A stretch of 64,000 nt of DNA. Source: Dyadobacter flavalbus (GTDB lineage: Bacteria; Bacteroidota; Bacteroidia; Cytophagales; Spirosomataceae). Positions 1-7,133 of this stretch are shown piece after piece. The stretch covers positions 1 to 64,000 of the forward strand of contig NZ_VBSN01000022.1 in assembly GCF_006149045.1 (NCBI RefSeq), read 5' to 3'. The translations under genes were made by a program, and so were the position numbers. The notes below the pieces were generated by a model. The model made no database searches and was not told where the DNA came from. It saw only the letters and a list, made by a program, of their open reading frames with translations. Position 1 is the stretch's first letter, and the number at the start of each line of letters is the position of its first letter.

Positions 1-78
1 TTGGATAGATATCATTTCAGAGCGCACCAGGGAATAGATCGAAAAAAGCCTGCAGAGCTGTTTGAAATGTGCGCCTAA
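1..78 (+). CDS. C-terminal fragment of a probable rve-type (IS3-like) transposase, cut by the window edge
   Basis: Reading from base 1 in frame 1 gives 25 residues and a TAA stop at 76-78. The stretch RAHQGIDRKKPAELFEMC resembles the RPHQ..(N)xxTPAE tail of IS3-family integrase-core transposases. Only the tail is present, so the family call rests on a short motif. It fits a mobile-element border. It could also be another integrase-core protein or chance. Confidence 0.35.
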   Translation: MDRYHFRAHQGIDRKKPAELFEMCA

Positions 79-384
79 AACAACTAACAAACCTAAATTA
101 GTGGTCTAACATAATCGAGGTATCATACCTTCTTCTCGAAAAGGCTGATTATAATTTCACGGTTCATGACAAAAGTGTAAATAATCGAAAAACGGTGCTA
201 CTACACCTACTACTTACTACAAATAGAGGCAACAAACTGGTTATGAGACCAATAAACCATAAATCTCAAATTATCCATCTTACTACATTTTAACGACCAC
301 CTTACTACGGTCAGATTTGTAGTAAGATGTAGTAAGATCAATTAAATCTATCTTACTACACTTAAACAGCTGATCAAAAGAACA
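79..384. other. Non-coding stretch with TGTAGTAAGA-type boxes
   Basis: No convincing gene is seen here. The right half carries repeated TCTTACTACA / TGTAGTAAGA boxes, listed separately. A small palindrome, AGGTATCATACCT, lies around 118-130. Confidence 0.5.
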
Positions 385-414
385 TTAGTCCTTTTTGTAG
401 TAAGTAGTAAGATC
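198..414. repeat. Cluster of TGTAGTAAGA boxes in both orientations
   Basis: Exact TCTTACTACA copies lie at 278-287 and 351-360. Two exact tandem TGTAGTAAGA copies lie at 318-337 with 10-bp spacing. Degenerate copies lie at 198-221, about 300-308 and 395-414. The last runs into the 3' end of the VirE-like gene, where it encodes part of TTYYKKD. The boxes could be iterons, integrase arm sites or operators of the mobile element; the sequence does not decide between these. Confidence 0.6.
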
Positions 415-1596
415 ATTATAGGAAATATAGTATCCTTTTACAGGAAAGAACTGGTTCTCGTGTCCACGGCGCTGTGCTTGAGTGAAGCCAAGGAACTTCA
501 ATGCCTTTCCAACTTCGACGGGATTGATCTTTAACTTCCCCTCTGTTCTGCCTGTGAGATTTTCACACAAATCGGTAGCTGTAAAGAATTGATCGTGGTG
601 TTCTTTCGTGCCAGGGGAATAGTACTTCTGGATGAGCTCGAATTCCACGGTTATGGTCTTATACTTGCTGTTTGCCAGCTCATTATCCTGTATCTCCTGA
701 ACTGTCATTTCATACCTATACCCCACTTTGTATAATTGATATGCCTGCGACCAAACCAGGTTGATATCAATGTCGCTCTTGTAAGCCCAATCGATATGTC
801 GGACACCGAAACACAACCACCGTACACTTCCCGTTTCATCCACCAGAAACTCAGCCTTGTTAGTTGAGCCCCAGATAGAAGCGCGCCTCGGTTCCATTTT
901 CGGCCGTCGGTCGTATGGGTGACGTACCTTAATATACGACTTACTCATCAACGTTTTCTGAGCATTGATTTCGGTCTTGGAAAGCGTAGACAATTCGTCC
1001 TGAATTATTGCGAAGTTTTGGCAGAGCGCAATGAGACTATCCTTATCCACCGAAATATTTTCGGCTTGGTAGTCTTTCAACTGTTCTGGAATCAAGAATC
1101 TGGTCAATGTCGTCTTACCGCTGTTTTGAGCGTCCTGGACAAAAATCAGCGCTTGCTTATTAAAATAGTCATCATCCAACGCGCATACTACGCACCTGAT
1201 CAACCATTTTTTGAACTGAACTTTGAAGCGTTCCGGGTCATCGACGTGGATATAGCCAGCAAACTGTTCAATGTAATCACCATGCTCTTCCTCTTGCCAG
1301 CGCTCTGCAACCGAATTAAAATACCTTTCAAAGGGATTGATTCTGGGTACATAATCAGAACACAGGAAAGTGTTGATCTCGGCTACACTTGTTTTATGTC
1401 CAGCTTCTCGCGCCTCGATGTACAAGGTGTTAAGATTTACGCTAAAATATTCTCCATGCCCCTTTTCACGTATAAATACTTCATTCAAAATGACATTGTA
1501 AAGAAAGTCGTATTTGGATGAAAGGAACCTGATCATATTTACAGTTGCGCTCTTTGAGTTCGGACCAATGGATTTTATTCCTTGATACTTTTTCAT
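385..1596 (-). CDS. VirE/VapE-family P-loop ATPase of a mobile element (primase-helicase type)
   Basis: This 403-residue protein has a P-loop, QDAQNSGKTTL, near residue 155 and a Walker-B-like FAIIQDELS near residue 195. A conserved WGSTNKAEFL...GSVRWLCF segment follows. This arrangement is typical of virulence-associated E proteins, which are ATPases encoded by phages, satellites and integrative elements and are thought to act in element replication. The N-terminal primase half seen in longer relatives is absent here. It is the most distal gene of the minus-strand integrase cluster, 105 bp after the HTH gene. Its last codons overlap the TGTAGTAAGA box cluster. Substrate and biological role are inferred from the family only. 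Confidence 0.75.
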   Translation of the reverse strand: MKKYQGIKSIGPNSKSATVNMIRFLSSKYDFLYNVILNEVFIREKGHGEYFSVNLNTLYIEAREAGHKTSVAEINTFLCSDYVPRINPFERYFNSVAERWQEEEHGDYIEQFAGYIHVDDPERFKVQFKKWLIRCVVCALDDDYFNKQALIFVQDAQNSGKTTLTRFLIPEQLKDYQAENISVDKDSLIALCQNFAIIQDELSTLSKTEINAQKTLMSKSYIKVRHPYDRRPKMEPRRASIWGSTNKAEFLVDETGSVRWLCFGVRHIDWAYKSDIDINLVWSQAYQLYKVGYRYEMTVQEIQDNELANSKYKTITVEFELIQKYYSPGTKEHHDQFFTATDLCENLTGRTEGKLKINPVEVGKALKFLGFTQAQRRGHENQFFPVKGYYISYNDLTTYYKKD

Positions 1597-1701
1597 CTTT
1601 CTGTTCGGATATTGATAATCGAAAACAGAAATGGTATATTTGACTCACCACAAGTTGAATACCATCTCCAAGTGTAGCAGCGAATCCTTCGGGGTTCGCT
1701 T

Positions 1702-2040
1702 TTACTTTTTTGATCTGCGATAATCGTTACCAATAACGTATGCGCGAGCTTCTTCTTCGATCTCTTCCACCGTTCTCCTTCTACCTGTTCGAAGCCATCT
1801 TAACAGTTCGTCCCGCGAAAAATATAGTCGTTTCGACTTTTTCATCACAGGTATTTTGCCCGAAGAAACCAGATTGTAGACCGTTGGCTTCGCGAGGTTC
1901 AACAATAAAACCGCTTCGTCAATAGATAGCAGATCGGGCGAGTCTGGGAGTATTGATTGAGCGCTCTTAGAGGTTAATTCGAGGACAAGAGACTCGATTC
2001 TGTCGAGCCTCTTGTCGATGACACTAAAAGGATTTTCCAT
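1702..2040 (-). CDS. Excisionase-like helix-turn-helix DNA-binding protein
   Basis: This 112-residue protein has a MerR/excisionase-type winged HTH (HTH_17): LLSIDEAVLLLNLAKPTVYN followed by LVSSGKIPVMKKSKRLYFSR. The N-terminus is amphipathic (RLDRIESLVLEL) and probably coiled, and the tail is basic and acidic. I place the start at the ATG at 2040 rather than the in-frame ATG at 2079. MENPFSVIDKRLDRIE is the usual beginning of this Bacteroidetes family, and the extension would nearly abut the upstream gene. Such proteins often regulate or direct excision of integrative elements. It lies 40 bp downstream of the membrane protein gene and is probably co-transcribed with the recombinase. Confidence 0.75.
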   Translation of the reverse strand: MENPFSVIDKRLDRIESLVLELTSKSAQSILPDSPDLLSIDEAVLLLNLAKPTVYNLVSSGKIPVMKKSKRLYFSRDELLRWLRTGRRRTVEEIEEEARAYVIGNDYRRSKK

Positions 2041-2080
2041 TTGCAGATAAAATTTGTTTTTGCAATGGTAGGGCCACATT

Positions 2081-3250
2081 TCACTGTTTCACAGCGGTTT
2101 GTATAAATTGTAAGAATTGTAATTCAGTTTTGTAATCGTTTCTTAATTTATCTAATCGTTTGTTATCCTCGGTTCGGAAATTGTTAGCAGTCTTTTCTTT
2201 CTCAAACCCCTCGAAATGATCGCATAGTAAGCTTATATACTCTTCTGACTGTCCCGTTTGAGGCAAATTGAGGTAGTGAATAGACTTACTCATAAATTGA
2301 TGAAATATCTCTCTCGTGATCATTATTCTGTTTTTGTGAAATTTGATCTTTGCCTCCATCTCCTCACCTAAAAACGCCACTTTTAGAAAGCGGATAAAAT
2401 CAATTTCTGATAACTGCGGTACTTCATCGCTGCAAGCAGGACAGCATATTATATTGAAGAAATCAATAACTACTGACATTGGGAGTCCATTAAATCTGTT
2501 TTTTCTTGTACTTATTTGAAGCAGCTCGTGACGAAACGTAGTGAAACTAGCAGTGTCATTTTCTCTGTGTGAGATTGTTTCACCAAATATTAATTCATTC
2601 CCCAACATATTGTCGTCGTCCCTTTCTGATTTTATGGTGTGAGAATTAGTAGCCAATTCTTTCAGCAATGCGCTACCATAATCAGGCTCAACGCTTCCAA
2701 CGCCAGTTGATTTTTTGTCAACACTGATACTATCAAAATCTCCCTCCTTTACTCTCTCCGCAAGATCTTGGAAAAATGAATGATCGTCTACGGATGATAA
2801 TTGCATCCGTTTAAGGCACCTACTTGATGACAAGGCAGTATTAATATGTATGAAATTCGCTCGAATGGTCTTTGAAATTGTCCTGATTGTATAGAAGATG
2901 AACCAAGCAGTAAATGCTGCACCTATGTAGGTACCAATTCCATAGTTAAGCTCGCGTCCTGTCCACAATGATAGTTTATACAAAACCAACAGCTCAACAA
3001 AAATCAAAAGCGTGATGATTGAGACCATTGTCGCTTTTACAATGAACTGGCGATTTTTATGAAATTCGATAAACTGATCACGTGACAAACCGTACTTCAA
3101 ATACAACTGCAATCCTATTGTTAGGGTTCGAAGTCGGTTAGGTATGTCCACTTTCCGATCGAATACACACATGTATTCCCTGAGCTTATAATCATGAATA
3201 TTTAAACCGTCAATTCTCGGCCCCTCAGAAGCGCTTCTATCTTTCTCCAT
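2081..3250 (-). CDS. Hypothetical membrane protein of the mobile element, two TM segments
   Basis: I do not recognise this 389-residue protein. Two hydrophobic segments lie close together near the N-terminus, at roughly residues 70-95 (VSIITLLIFVELLVLY) and 105-130 (GIGTYIGAAFTAWFIFYTI). About 260 mostly polar, probably cytosolic residues follow, with a paired-cysteine ICCPAC motif near residue 270. The start is set at the ATG at 3250, four bases after the integrase stop. The longer reading starting at 3298 would overlap the integrase. Its place between integrase and excisionase genes makes it element cargo. A membrane anchor with a large soluble part is compatible with a signalling or defence protein, but nothing proves that. 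Confidence 0.6.
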   Translation of the reverse strand: MEKDRSASEGPRIDGLNIHDYKLREYMCVFDRKVDIPNRLRTLTIGLQLYLKYGLSRDQFIEFHKNRQFIVKATMVSIITLLIFVELLVLYKLSLWTGRELNYGIGTYIGAAFTAWFIFYTIRTISKTIRANFIHINTALSSSRCLKRMQLSSVDDHSFFQDLAERVKEGDFDSISVDKKSTGVGSVEPDYGSALLKELATNSHTIKSERDDDNMLGNELIFGETISHRENDTASFTTFRHELLQISTRKNRFNGLPMSVVIDFFNIICCPACSDEVPQLSEIDFIRFLKVAFLGEEMEAKIKFHKNRIMITREIFHQFMSKSIHYLNLPQTGQSEEYISLLCDHFEGFEKEKTANNFRTEDNKRLDKLRNDYKTELQFLQFIQTAVKQ

Positions 3251-3254
3251 TACA

Positions 3255-4385
3255 TTACAATTTGATACGGCTAGCCGCCTCCATCTTCTTTTTGTCAATA
3301 ACCTTCGTATATATCTCAGTCGTCTTCAAATGACGGTGCCCCAGCAATTTGGATACTGTGTAAATGTCCGTTCCAAGTGTCAGTTGAAGCGTAGCGTAGG
3401 TGTGTCGGAAGCAGTGAAAAGTTATCTTCTTAGTGATGCCTGCGTTCATGATCCATCGCGCAAGCTGCAAGTTTGTATGTGCAGAATATTTAAGTCCTTT
3501 GAAAACGCGCTCCTTATCATCTTCTCTTTCTCCCATTTGTTCAAAGGCCTGATCAGAGATATGAAGCGTTTCCGCGCCTTTTGTCTTTTGCTGCGTAAAG
3601 CGAATGAAGTAACCATCCATTTCCGAATGCTGGACCTCCTTCCAGGTTAACTTGATCATATCCGACCAACGAAGTCCGGACAATGCCGAAAAAATAGCGG
3701 CACGTTTTAAAACCGGGTGTTCGCATTCCGTTTGGTATACGGCTTTTAATTCTTCCAGAGTCAGAAACTCGCGATGCGATTCCCCTTGTGGAACGCCCTT
3801 CACGCGAAGAATTGGATTCACGGCAAACAACTTTTCCATAAATGCATCTCTTACACAGGCCCGGAATTTGTTGAAATAAGTGTACTTGGTATTTTCAGAA
3901 AGCCGTGAGTGCTCAGATTTTCGAGATTTGACTGTTGCCAGAAAGGTCTTAAAACCTTCACAGAATTTTTCATCCACTTGGCCAAATATGCATTTGCCTC
4001 TGGTATACAGCAAAAGGTACTTGTAGGTGCCATACCAGTTATCATAGTTCCCTTTTGACTTATTACGCTTGATCATCTGTTGCTTGAAGTAGGCCAGGAA
4101 ATCGCGTTTTGAATTCAGCCGATCGGCGAAGTCGAAGTTTTGATTGATGAATTGAATTTCGCGTTCAGAACGGATACTTTCGGCCTTTGCTTTACTGATA
4201 CGATTGTATTCCTTTTGTGCCGAATTAGAGGGCTTATCATAGAGGTATATTTTTAGAAATTCCCTTCTCGTCTCCTTACCAGTCTCGGGAATATATATTG
4301 CCGGATAATAATCCAGATATAAACTCAGCCTGCCATCGGCCAGCGCTTTTTCTCTGAGCTTTACACTTCTTGTACGTTCCATCAT
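3255..4385 (-). CDS. Site-specific tyrosine recombinase (integrase)
   Basis: This 376-residue protein has the usual Bacteroidetes integrase layout: an N-terminal arm-binding region, a SAM-like core-binding domain (about residues 95-200) and a C-terminal catalytic domain. Visible catalytic residues are Arg in SGLRWSDMIKL, His and Arg in HCFRHTYATL, the second His in LLGHRHLKTT and the nucleophile Tyr in TTEIYTKVI. It would integrate and excise the element by strand exchange at att sites. Its ATG overlaps the stop of the zinc-finger/HTH gene by four bases (ATGA), indicating coupled translation. The neighbouring phased repeats at 4767-4905 are good candidates for its accessory sites. Confidence 0.92.
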   Translation of the reverse strand: MMERTRSVKLREKALADGRLSLYLDYYPAIYIPETGKETRREFLKIYLYDKPSNSAQKEYNRISKAKAESIRSEREIQFINQNFDFADRLNSKRDFLAYFKQQMIKRNKSKGNYDNWYGTYKYLLLYTRGKCIFGQVDEKFCEGFKTFLATVKSRKSEHSRLSENTKYTYFNKFRACVRDAFMEKLFAVNPILRVKGVPQGESHREFLTLEELKAVYQTECEHPVLKRAAIFSALSGLRWSDMIKLTWKEVQHSEMDGYFIRFTQQKTKGAETLHISDQAFEQMGEREDDKERVFKGLKYSAHTNLQLARWIMNAGITKKITFHCFRHTYATLQLTLGTDIYTVSKLLGHRHLKTTEIYTKVIDKKKMEAASRIKL

Positions 4386-4747
4386 ATAAACAATTTGTCG
4401 ATTGAACTTCTAGATATTACAATACGGCGACCCAATTTAACAGATTTGATTTTTCGATCGCTGATAAGCCTCCACAGTGTCGTCCTACTGATCGTAAGTA
4501 GGGAACAGGTATCTTGGACAGACAGATAATTTTTTGCGGACGTATCACCCGCAGACGTTTTATTTTTCGATACCTGTCTTCGCTCCACAGTCTCCTTCTC
4601 GCTCTGTTCTACCTTGCCTTGGCGAACTCGCTTTTTATAGTTTCTCCTATTGCACTTAAGGCAGCAGAATCGGGTCTGCGTGGTCCGCGCAGTGAACCTT
4701 TTATTGCATTCCTGGCAAATCCGTACAGTTTCAATAGATGAGCTCAT
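4382..4747 (-). CDS. Zinc-finger plus helix-turn-helix DNA-binding protein
   Basis: This 121-residue protein has two parts. Residues 10-40 contain CQECNKRFTARTTQTRFCCL-K-C, a four-cysteine zinc-ribbon-like motif followed by a basic stretch (RRNYKKRVRQGK). Residues 72-121 form an excisionase-type HTH (YLSVQDTCSLLTISRTTLWR ... VKLGRRIVISRSSIDKLFI). The gene is first in the minus-strand element operon and overlaps the integrase gene by four bases. Its start codon lies 20 bp from six phased GTTTC boxes, so autoregulation or a role in excision is plausible. Regulator or recombination-directionality factor is an inference. Confidence 0.75.
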   Translation of the reverse strand: MSSSIETVRICQECNKRFTARTTQTRFCCLKCNRRNYKKRVRQGKVEQSEKETVERRQVSKNKTSAGDTSAKNYLSVQDTCSLLTISRTTLWRLISDRKIKSVKLGRRIVISRSSIDKLFI

Positions 4748-4766
4748 TTCGCCATTATTTTTAATT

Positions 4767-4826
4767 GTTTCAGGATGTTTCCTAACGTTTCAGGATGTTT
4801 CTATATGTTTCAGTATGTTTCATCAT
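4767..4826. repeat. Six GTTTC boxes at exact 10-bp spacing (three tandem 20-bp units)
   Basis: The 60 bp divide into six 10-mers that each begin with GTTTC: GTTTCAGGAT, GTTTCCTAAC, GTTTCAGGAT, GTTTCTATAT, GTTTCAGTAT and GTTTCATCAT. The boxes lie on one helical face, immediately upstream of the first gene of the integrase operon. Such phased arrays are typical of cooperative protein binding sites. The binding protein is not known. Confidence 0.75.
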
Positions 4827-4847
4827 TTCCCCCCTAAAGGGCGAAAA

Positions 4848-4905
4848 TTTGTACCTTTTTGTACCTCGCGCTAAATATACCATAAAAGGTACAAAAAGGT
4901 ACAAA
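4848..4905. repeat. Perfect 19-bp inverted repeat with 20-bp spacer at the element border
   Basis: The left arm TTTGTACCTTTTTGTACCT (4848-4866) is exactly reverse-complementary to 4887-4905, with spacer 4867-4886. Each arm itself holds two TGTACC boxes 10 bp apart. It lies between the phased GTTTC array and the mnmE terminator. Candidate roles are the att/core region bound by the recombinase, or an operator of the element promoter. Confidence 0.7.
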
Positions 4906-4938
4906 TCAAATATGTAGCAACGAAAAATACCGAAAAAC

Positions 4939-4976
4939 AAAAAACCGCATCAGATCGCTCTAAATGCGGTTTTTAT
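4939..4976 (-). terminator. Probable rho-independent terminator of mnmE
   Basis: Stem ACCGCAT / ATGCGGT is flanked by A and T runs on both sides, 40-70 bp beyond the mnmE stop codon. It can act in either direction. The element-proximal inverted repeat lies just outside it. Confidence 0.65.
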
Positions 4977-5015
4977 TCATTTTACTTATGGGTTCTTATT
5001 GGTATTTATAGCCAA

Positions 5016-6383
5016 TTACTTCCCGATACAAAACTTACTGAAAATATTATCCAGCAAATCATCCGTAACAATCGTTCCCGTAATCTCGCCCAAATGATGC
5101 AGCGCCAGCCTTATATCCTGCGCAAGGAAATCGCCGGTGATGCCGAGTGACAAACCGTTTATGACATCCGTTAACGAATCATAGGTTTTCACCAGATGTT
5201 CGTAGTGACGCAGGTTTGTAACCACTGTGTCGCCGGCAGATTGTTTGTGCACCATGGAAACAAGTTTTCTTGTCAGATCAGGCAAACCTTTTTGCGTCTG
5301 GGCGGAAATGGCGATGATTTCATTTTCCAGCTTTTGCAGTCTTTCTGCTTCGGATGGATTGATGTCGATTTTATTTAAAACATACAAAACCTGCTTTGTG
5401 GGCGCGAGTAATTTTGCCAGTTCCTTGTTTTCCTGAAACGTTTCTTCGCTGTCAAAAAGGAAAATAACCATGTCGGCTTTTTCCATGGCCGCTTTGGAAC
5501 GTTCGATGCCGATGGATTCTACAAGATCGGTTGTTTCGCGGATTCCGGCGGTGTCGATGAAGCGGAATTTCAATCCCTCCAAAACCATTGTGTCTTCAAT
5601 GACATCGCGCGTCGTTCCGGCAATGCTGGTGACAATCGCTTTTTCTTCGTTGAGCAATGCATTCAGTAACGTGGATTTGCCGACATTCGGTGAACCGATA
5701 ATGGCAACAGGAACGCCTTCCTTGATCGCGTTTCCAAAATCAAATGAATTGATCAGCGGCTCAATGGCTTCCAGCAAGGCATTGATCAAACGACGCAAAT
5801 CATCGCGCTGAGCAAATTCGACGTCTTCTTCGCCAAAATCCAGTTCAAGTTCGATTAAAGATGCAAAATGGATGAGTTCGCTGCGGAGTGAAGCCAGTTT
5901 CTTTGAAAAACCGCCCCTTAACTGGTTCAAAGCAGTTTTATGACTTGCCTGTGAATCGGCAGCGATCAGGTCGGCAACGGCTTCGGCTTGCACAAGGTCA
6001 AACTGGCCGTTCAGAAAAGCACGCTGGGTAAATTCGCCCGGCTTTGCAATTCTTGCGCCTTTTGTAATCAGTAATTTTAGAATCTGCCGGATGATATAAT
6101 CCGAGCCGTGGCAGGAAATTTCAACGGAATCTTCTTTTGTAAAAGATTTCGGCGTTTTGAAAACCGTTACCAAAACTTCATCGATAATTTCCCCGGCATG
6201 CTGTATCGTACCGAAATGCACCGTGTGGCTTTCGGCATTTTCAAGATTTTTTCCTTTGAAAACGGTATTTACGAGGGCAATGGAGCCCAGTCCGGAAACC
6301 CTGATTACGGCAATGGCACCCACGCCCGACGGCGTTGCAAGCGCGCAAATAACTTCCTGCTGTTGGATTTGAATCGTGTTCAT
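5016..6383 (-). CDS. mnmE: tRNA uridine-5-carboxymethylaminomethyl(34) synthesis GTPase MnmE
   Basis: MnmE and MnmG install the cmnm5 modification on the wobble uridine of several tRNAs in the cytoplasm. The 455-residue protein has full length and all landmarks. The TrmE N-domain (residues 5-120) contains the PGEFTQRAFLNG motif. The embedded G domain has P-loop GSPNVGKS at about 230, DTAG at about 277 and NKID at about 337. The essential C-terminal FCIGK is present. The ATG at 6383 matches the usual start (ATPSGVGAIAVIRVSG follows). It is monocistronic and divergent from queE. The integrated element sits beyond its 3' end, past the terminator. Confidence 0.97.
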   Translation of the reverse strand: MNTIQIQQQEVICALATPSGVGAIAVIRVSGLGSIALVNTVFKGKNLENAESHTVHFGTIQHAGEIIDEVLVTVFKTPKSFTKEDSVEISCHGSDYIIRQILKLLITKGARIAKPGEFTQRAFLNGQFDLVQAEAVADLIAADSQASHKTALNQLRGGFSKKLASLRSELIHFASLIELELDFGEEDVEFAQRDDLRRLINALLEAIEPLINSFDFGNAIKEGVPVAIIGSPNVGKSTLLNALLNEEKAIVTSIAGTTRDVIEDTMVLEGLKFRFIDTAGIRETTDLVESIGIERSKAAMEKADMVIFLFDSEETFQENKELAKLLAPTKQVLYVLNKIDINPSEAERLQKLENEIIAISAQTQKGLPDLTRKLVSMVHKQSAGDTVVTNLRHYEHLVKTYDSLTDVINGLSLGITGDFLAQDIRLALHHLGEITGTIVTDDLLDNIFSKFCIGK

Positions 6384-6506
6384 ATTACAAATATGCGACT
6401 AAATCAACGATTGAACATGGAAACGGTGCATTTTGAATTTCTTACATTTGTGGCATTTTTCGTAACATTTGTTTGTTACCTTTTTTGAACATTTCCTTTT
6501 TGAACT

Positions 6507-7133
6507 TTGCTTACTGAAACTTTGCCGATTGTCACCACTCAGCTTCCCGTCATGGAGGCCTTTTACACCCTGCAGGGTGAAGGGCAGCATAGCGGGCGTG
6601 CTGCCTATTTTATTCGTCTGGGCGGATGTGATGTCGGCTGTCACTGGTGTGACGTAAAAGAATCCTGGAATGCCGATCTGCATCCCAGCTTTTCCATTGA
6701 TTCCATTGTGGAAGGCGCTCTGCAATATCCCGGCCGGCTTGCGGTGATCACGGGCGGCGAGCCGCTGATGTATAATCTGGATGCACTCACTGCCGCTCTT
6801 AAGCATGCGGGTTTTAAAACAAACATCGAAACGTCAGGTGTATATCCTTTTACGGGTTACTGGGACTGGGTCTGTTTTTCTCCGAAGAAATTCAAAAATC
6901 CGCATCCGGACATTTATAAAAATGCAAATGAGCTGAAATCAATTATTTACAACAAAAGCGATTTCGAGTTTGCCGAATCGCATGCGGGGCTGGTTTCGCC
7001 GGATTGTACGCTGCTGATGCAGCCGGAATGGAGTAAGCATACGCAGATGCTGCCTTTGATAATCGACTATATCAAAGACAATCCCAAATGGAAAATGTCG
7101 TTACAGACTCACAAGTACATGAACATTCCATAA
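6507..7133 (+). CDS. queE: 7-carboxy-7-deazaguanine synthase QueE
   Basis: QueE is a radical-SAM enzyme that contracts 6-carboxytetrahydropterin to 7-carboxy-7-deazaguanine in queuosine/preQ0 synthesis. The cluster cysteines appear as GCDVGCHWCDVKESW (C41, C45, C48), the CX3CX2C form common in short Bacteroidetes QueE. FYTLQGEG precedes and TGGEPLMY follows. The total is 208 residues. The start is TTG at 6507, because the family-like ETLPIVTxQLPVMEAFYTLQ is in frame. An ATG at 6552 is the alternative. The stop overlaps the next start as TAATG. Confidence 0.93.
   Translation: MLTETLPIVTTQLPVMEAFYTLQGEGQHSGRAAYFIRLGGCDVGCHWCDVKESWNADLHPSFSIDSIVEGALQYPGRLAVITGGEPLMYNLDALTAALKHAGFKTNIETSGVYPFTGYWDWVCFSPKKFKNPHPDIYKNANELKSIIYNKSDFEFAESHAGLVSPDCTLLMQPEWSKHTQMLPLIIDYIKDNPKWKMSLQTHKYMNIP

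Noticed and set aside
919..1521. 200-codon plus-strand frame inside the VirE-like gene
   Set aside because: It lies opposite a gene with clear P-loop motifs and shows no domain or signal of its own.
4767..4826. Possible CRISPR array
   Set aside because: Units are only 10-20 bp with no spacers of CRISPR length and no cas gene nearby.
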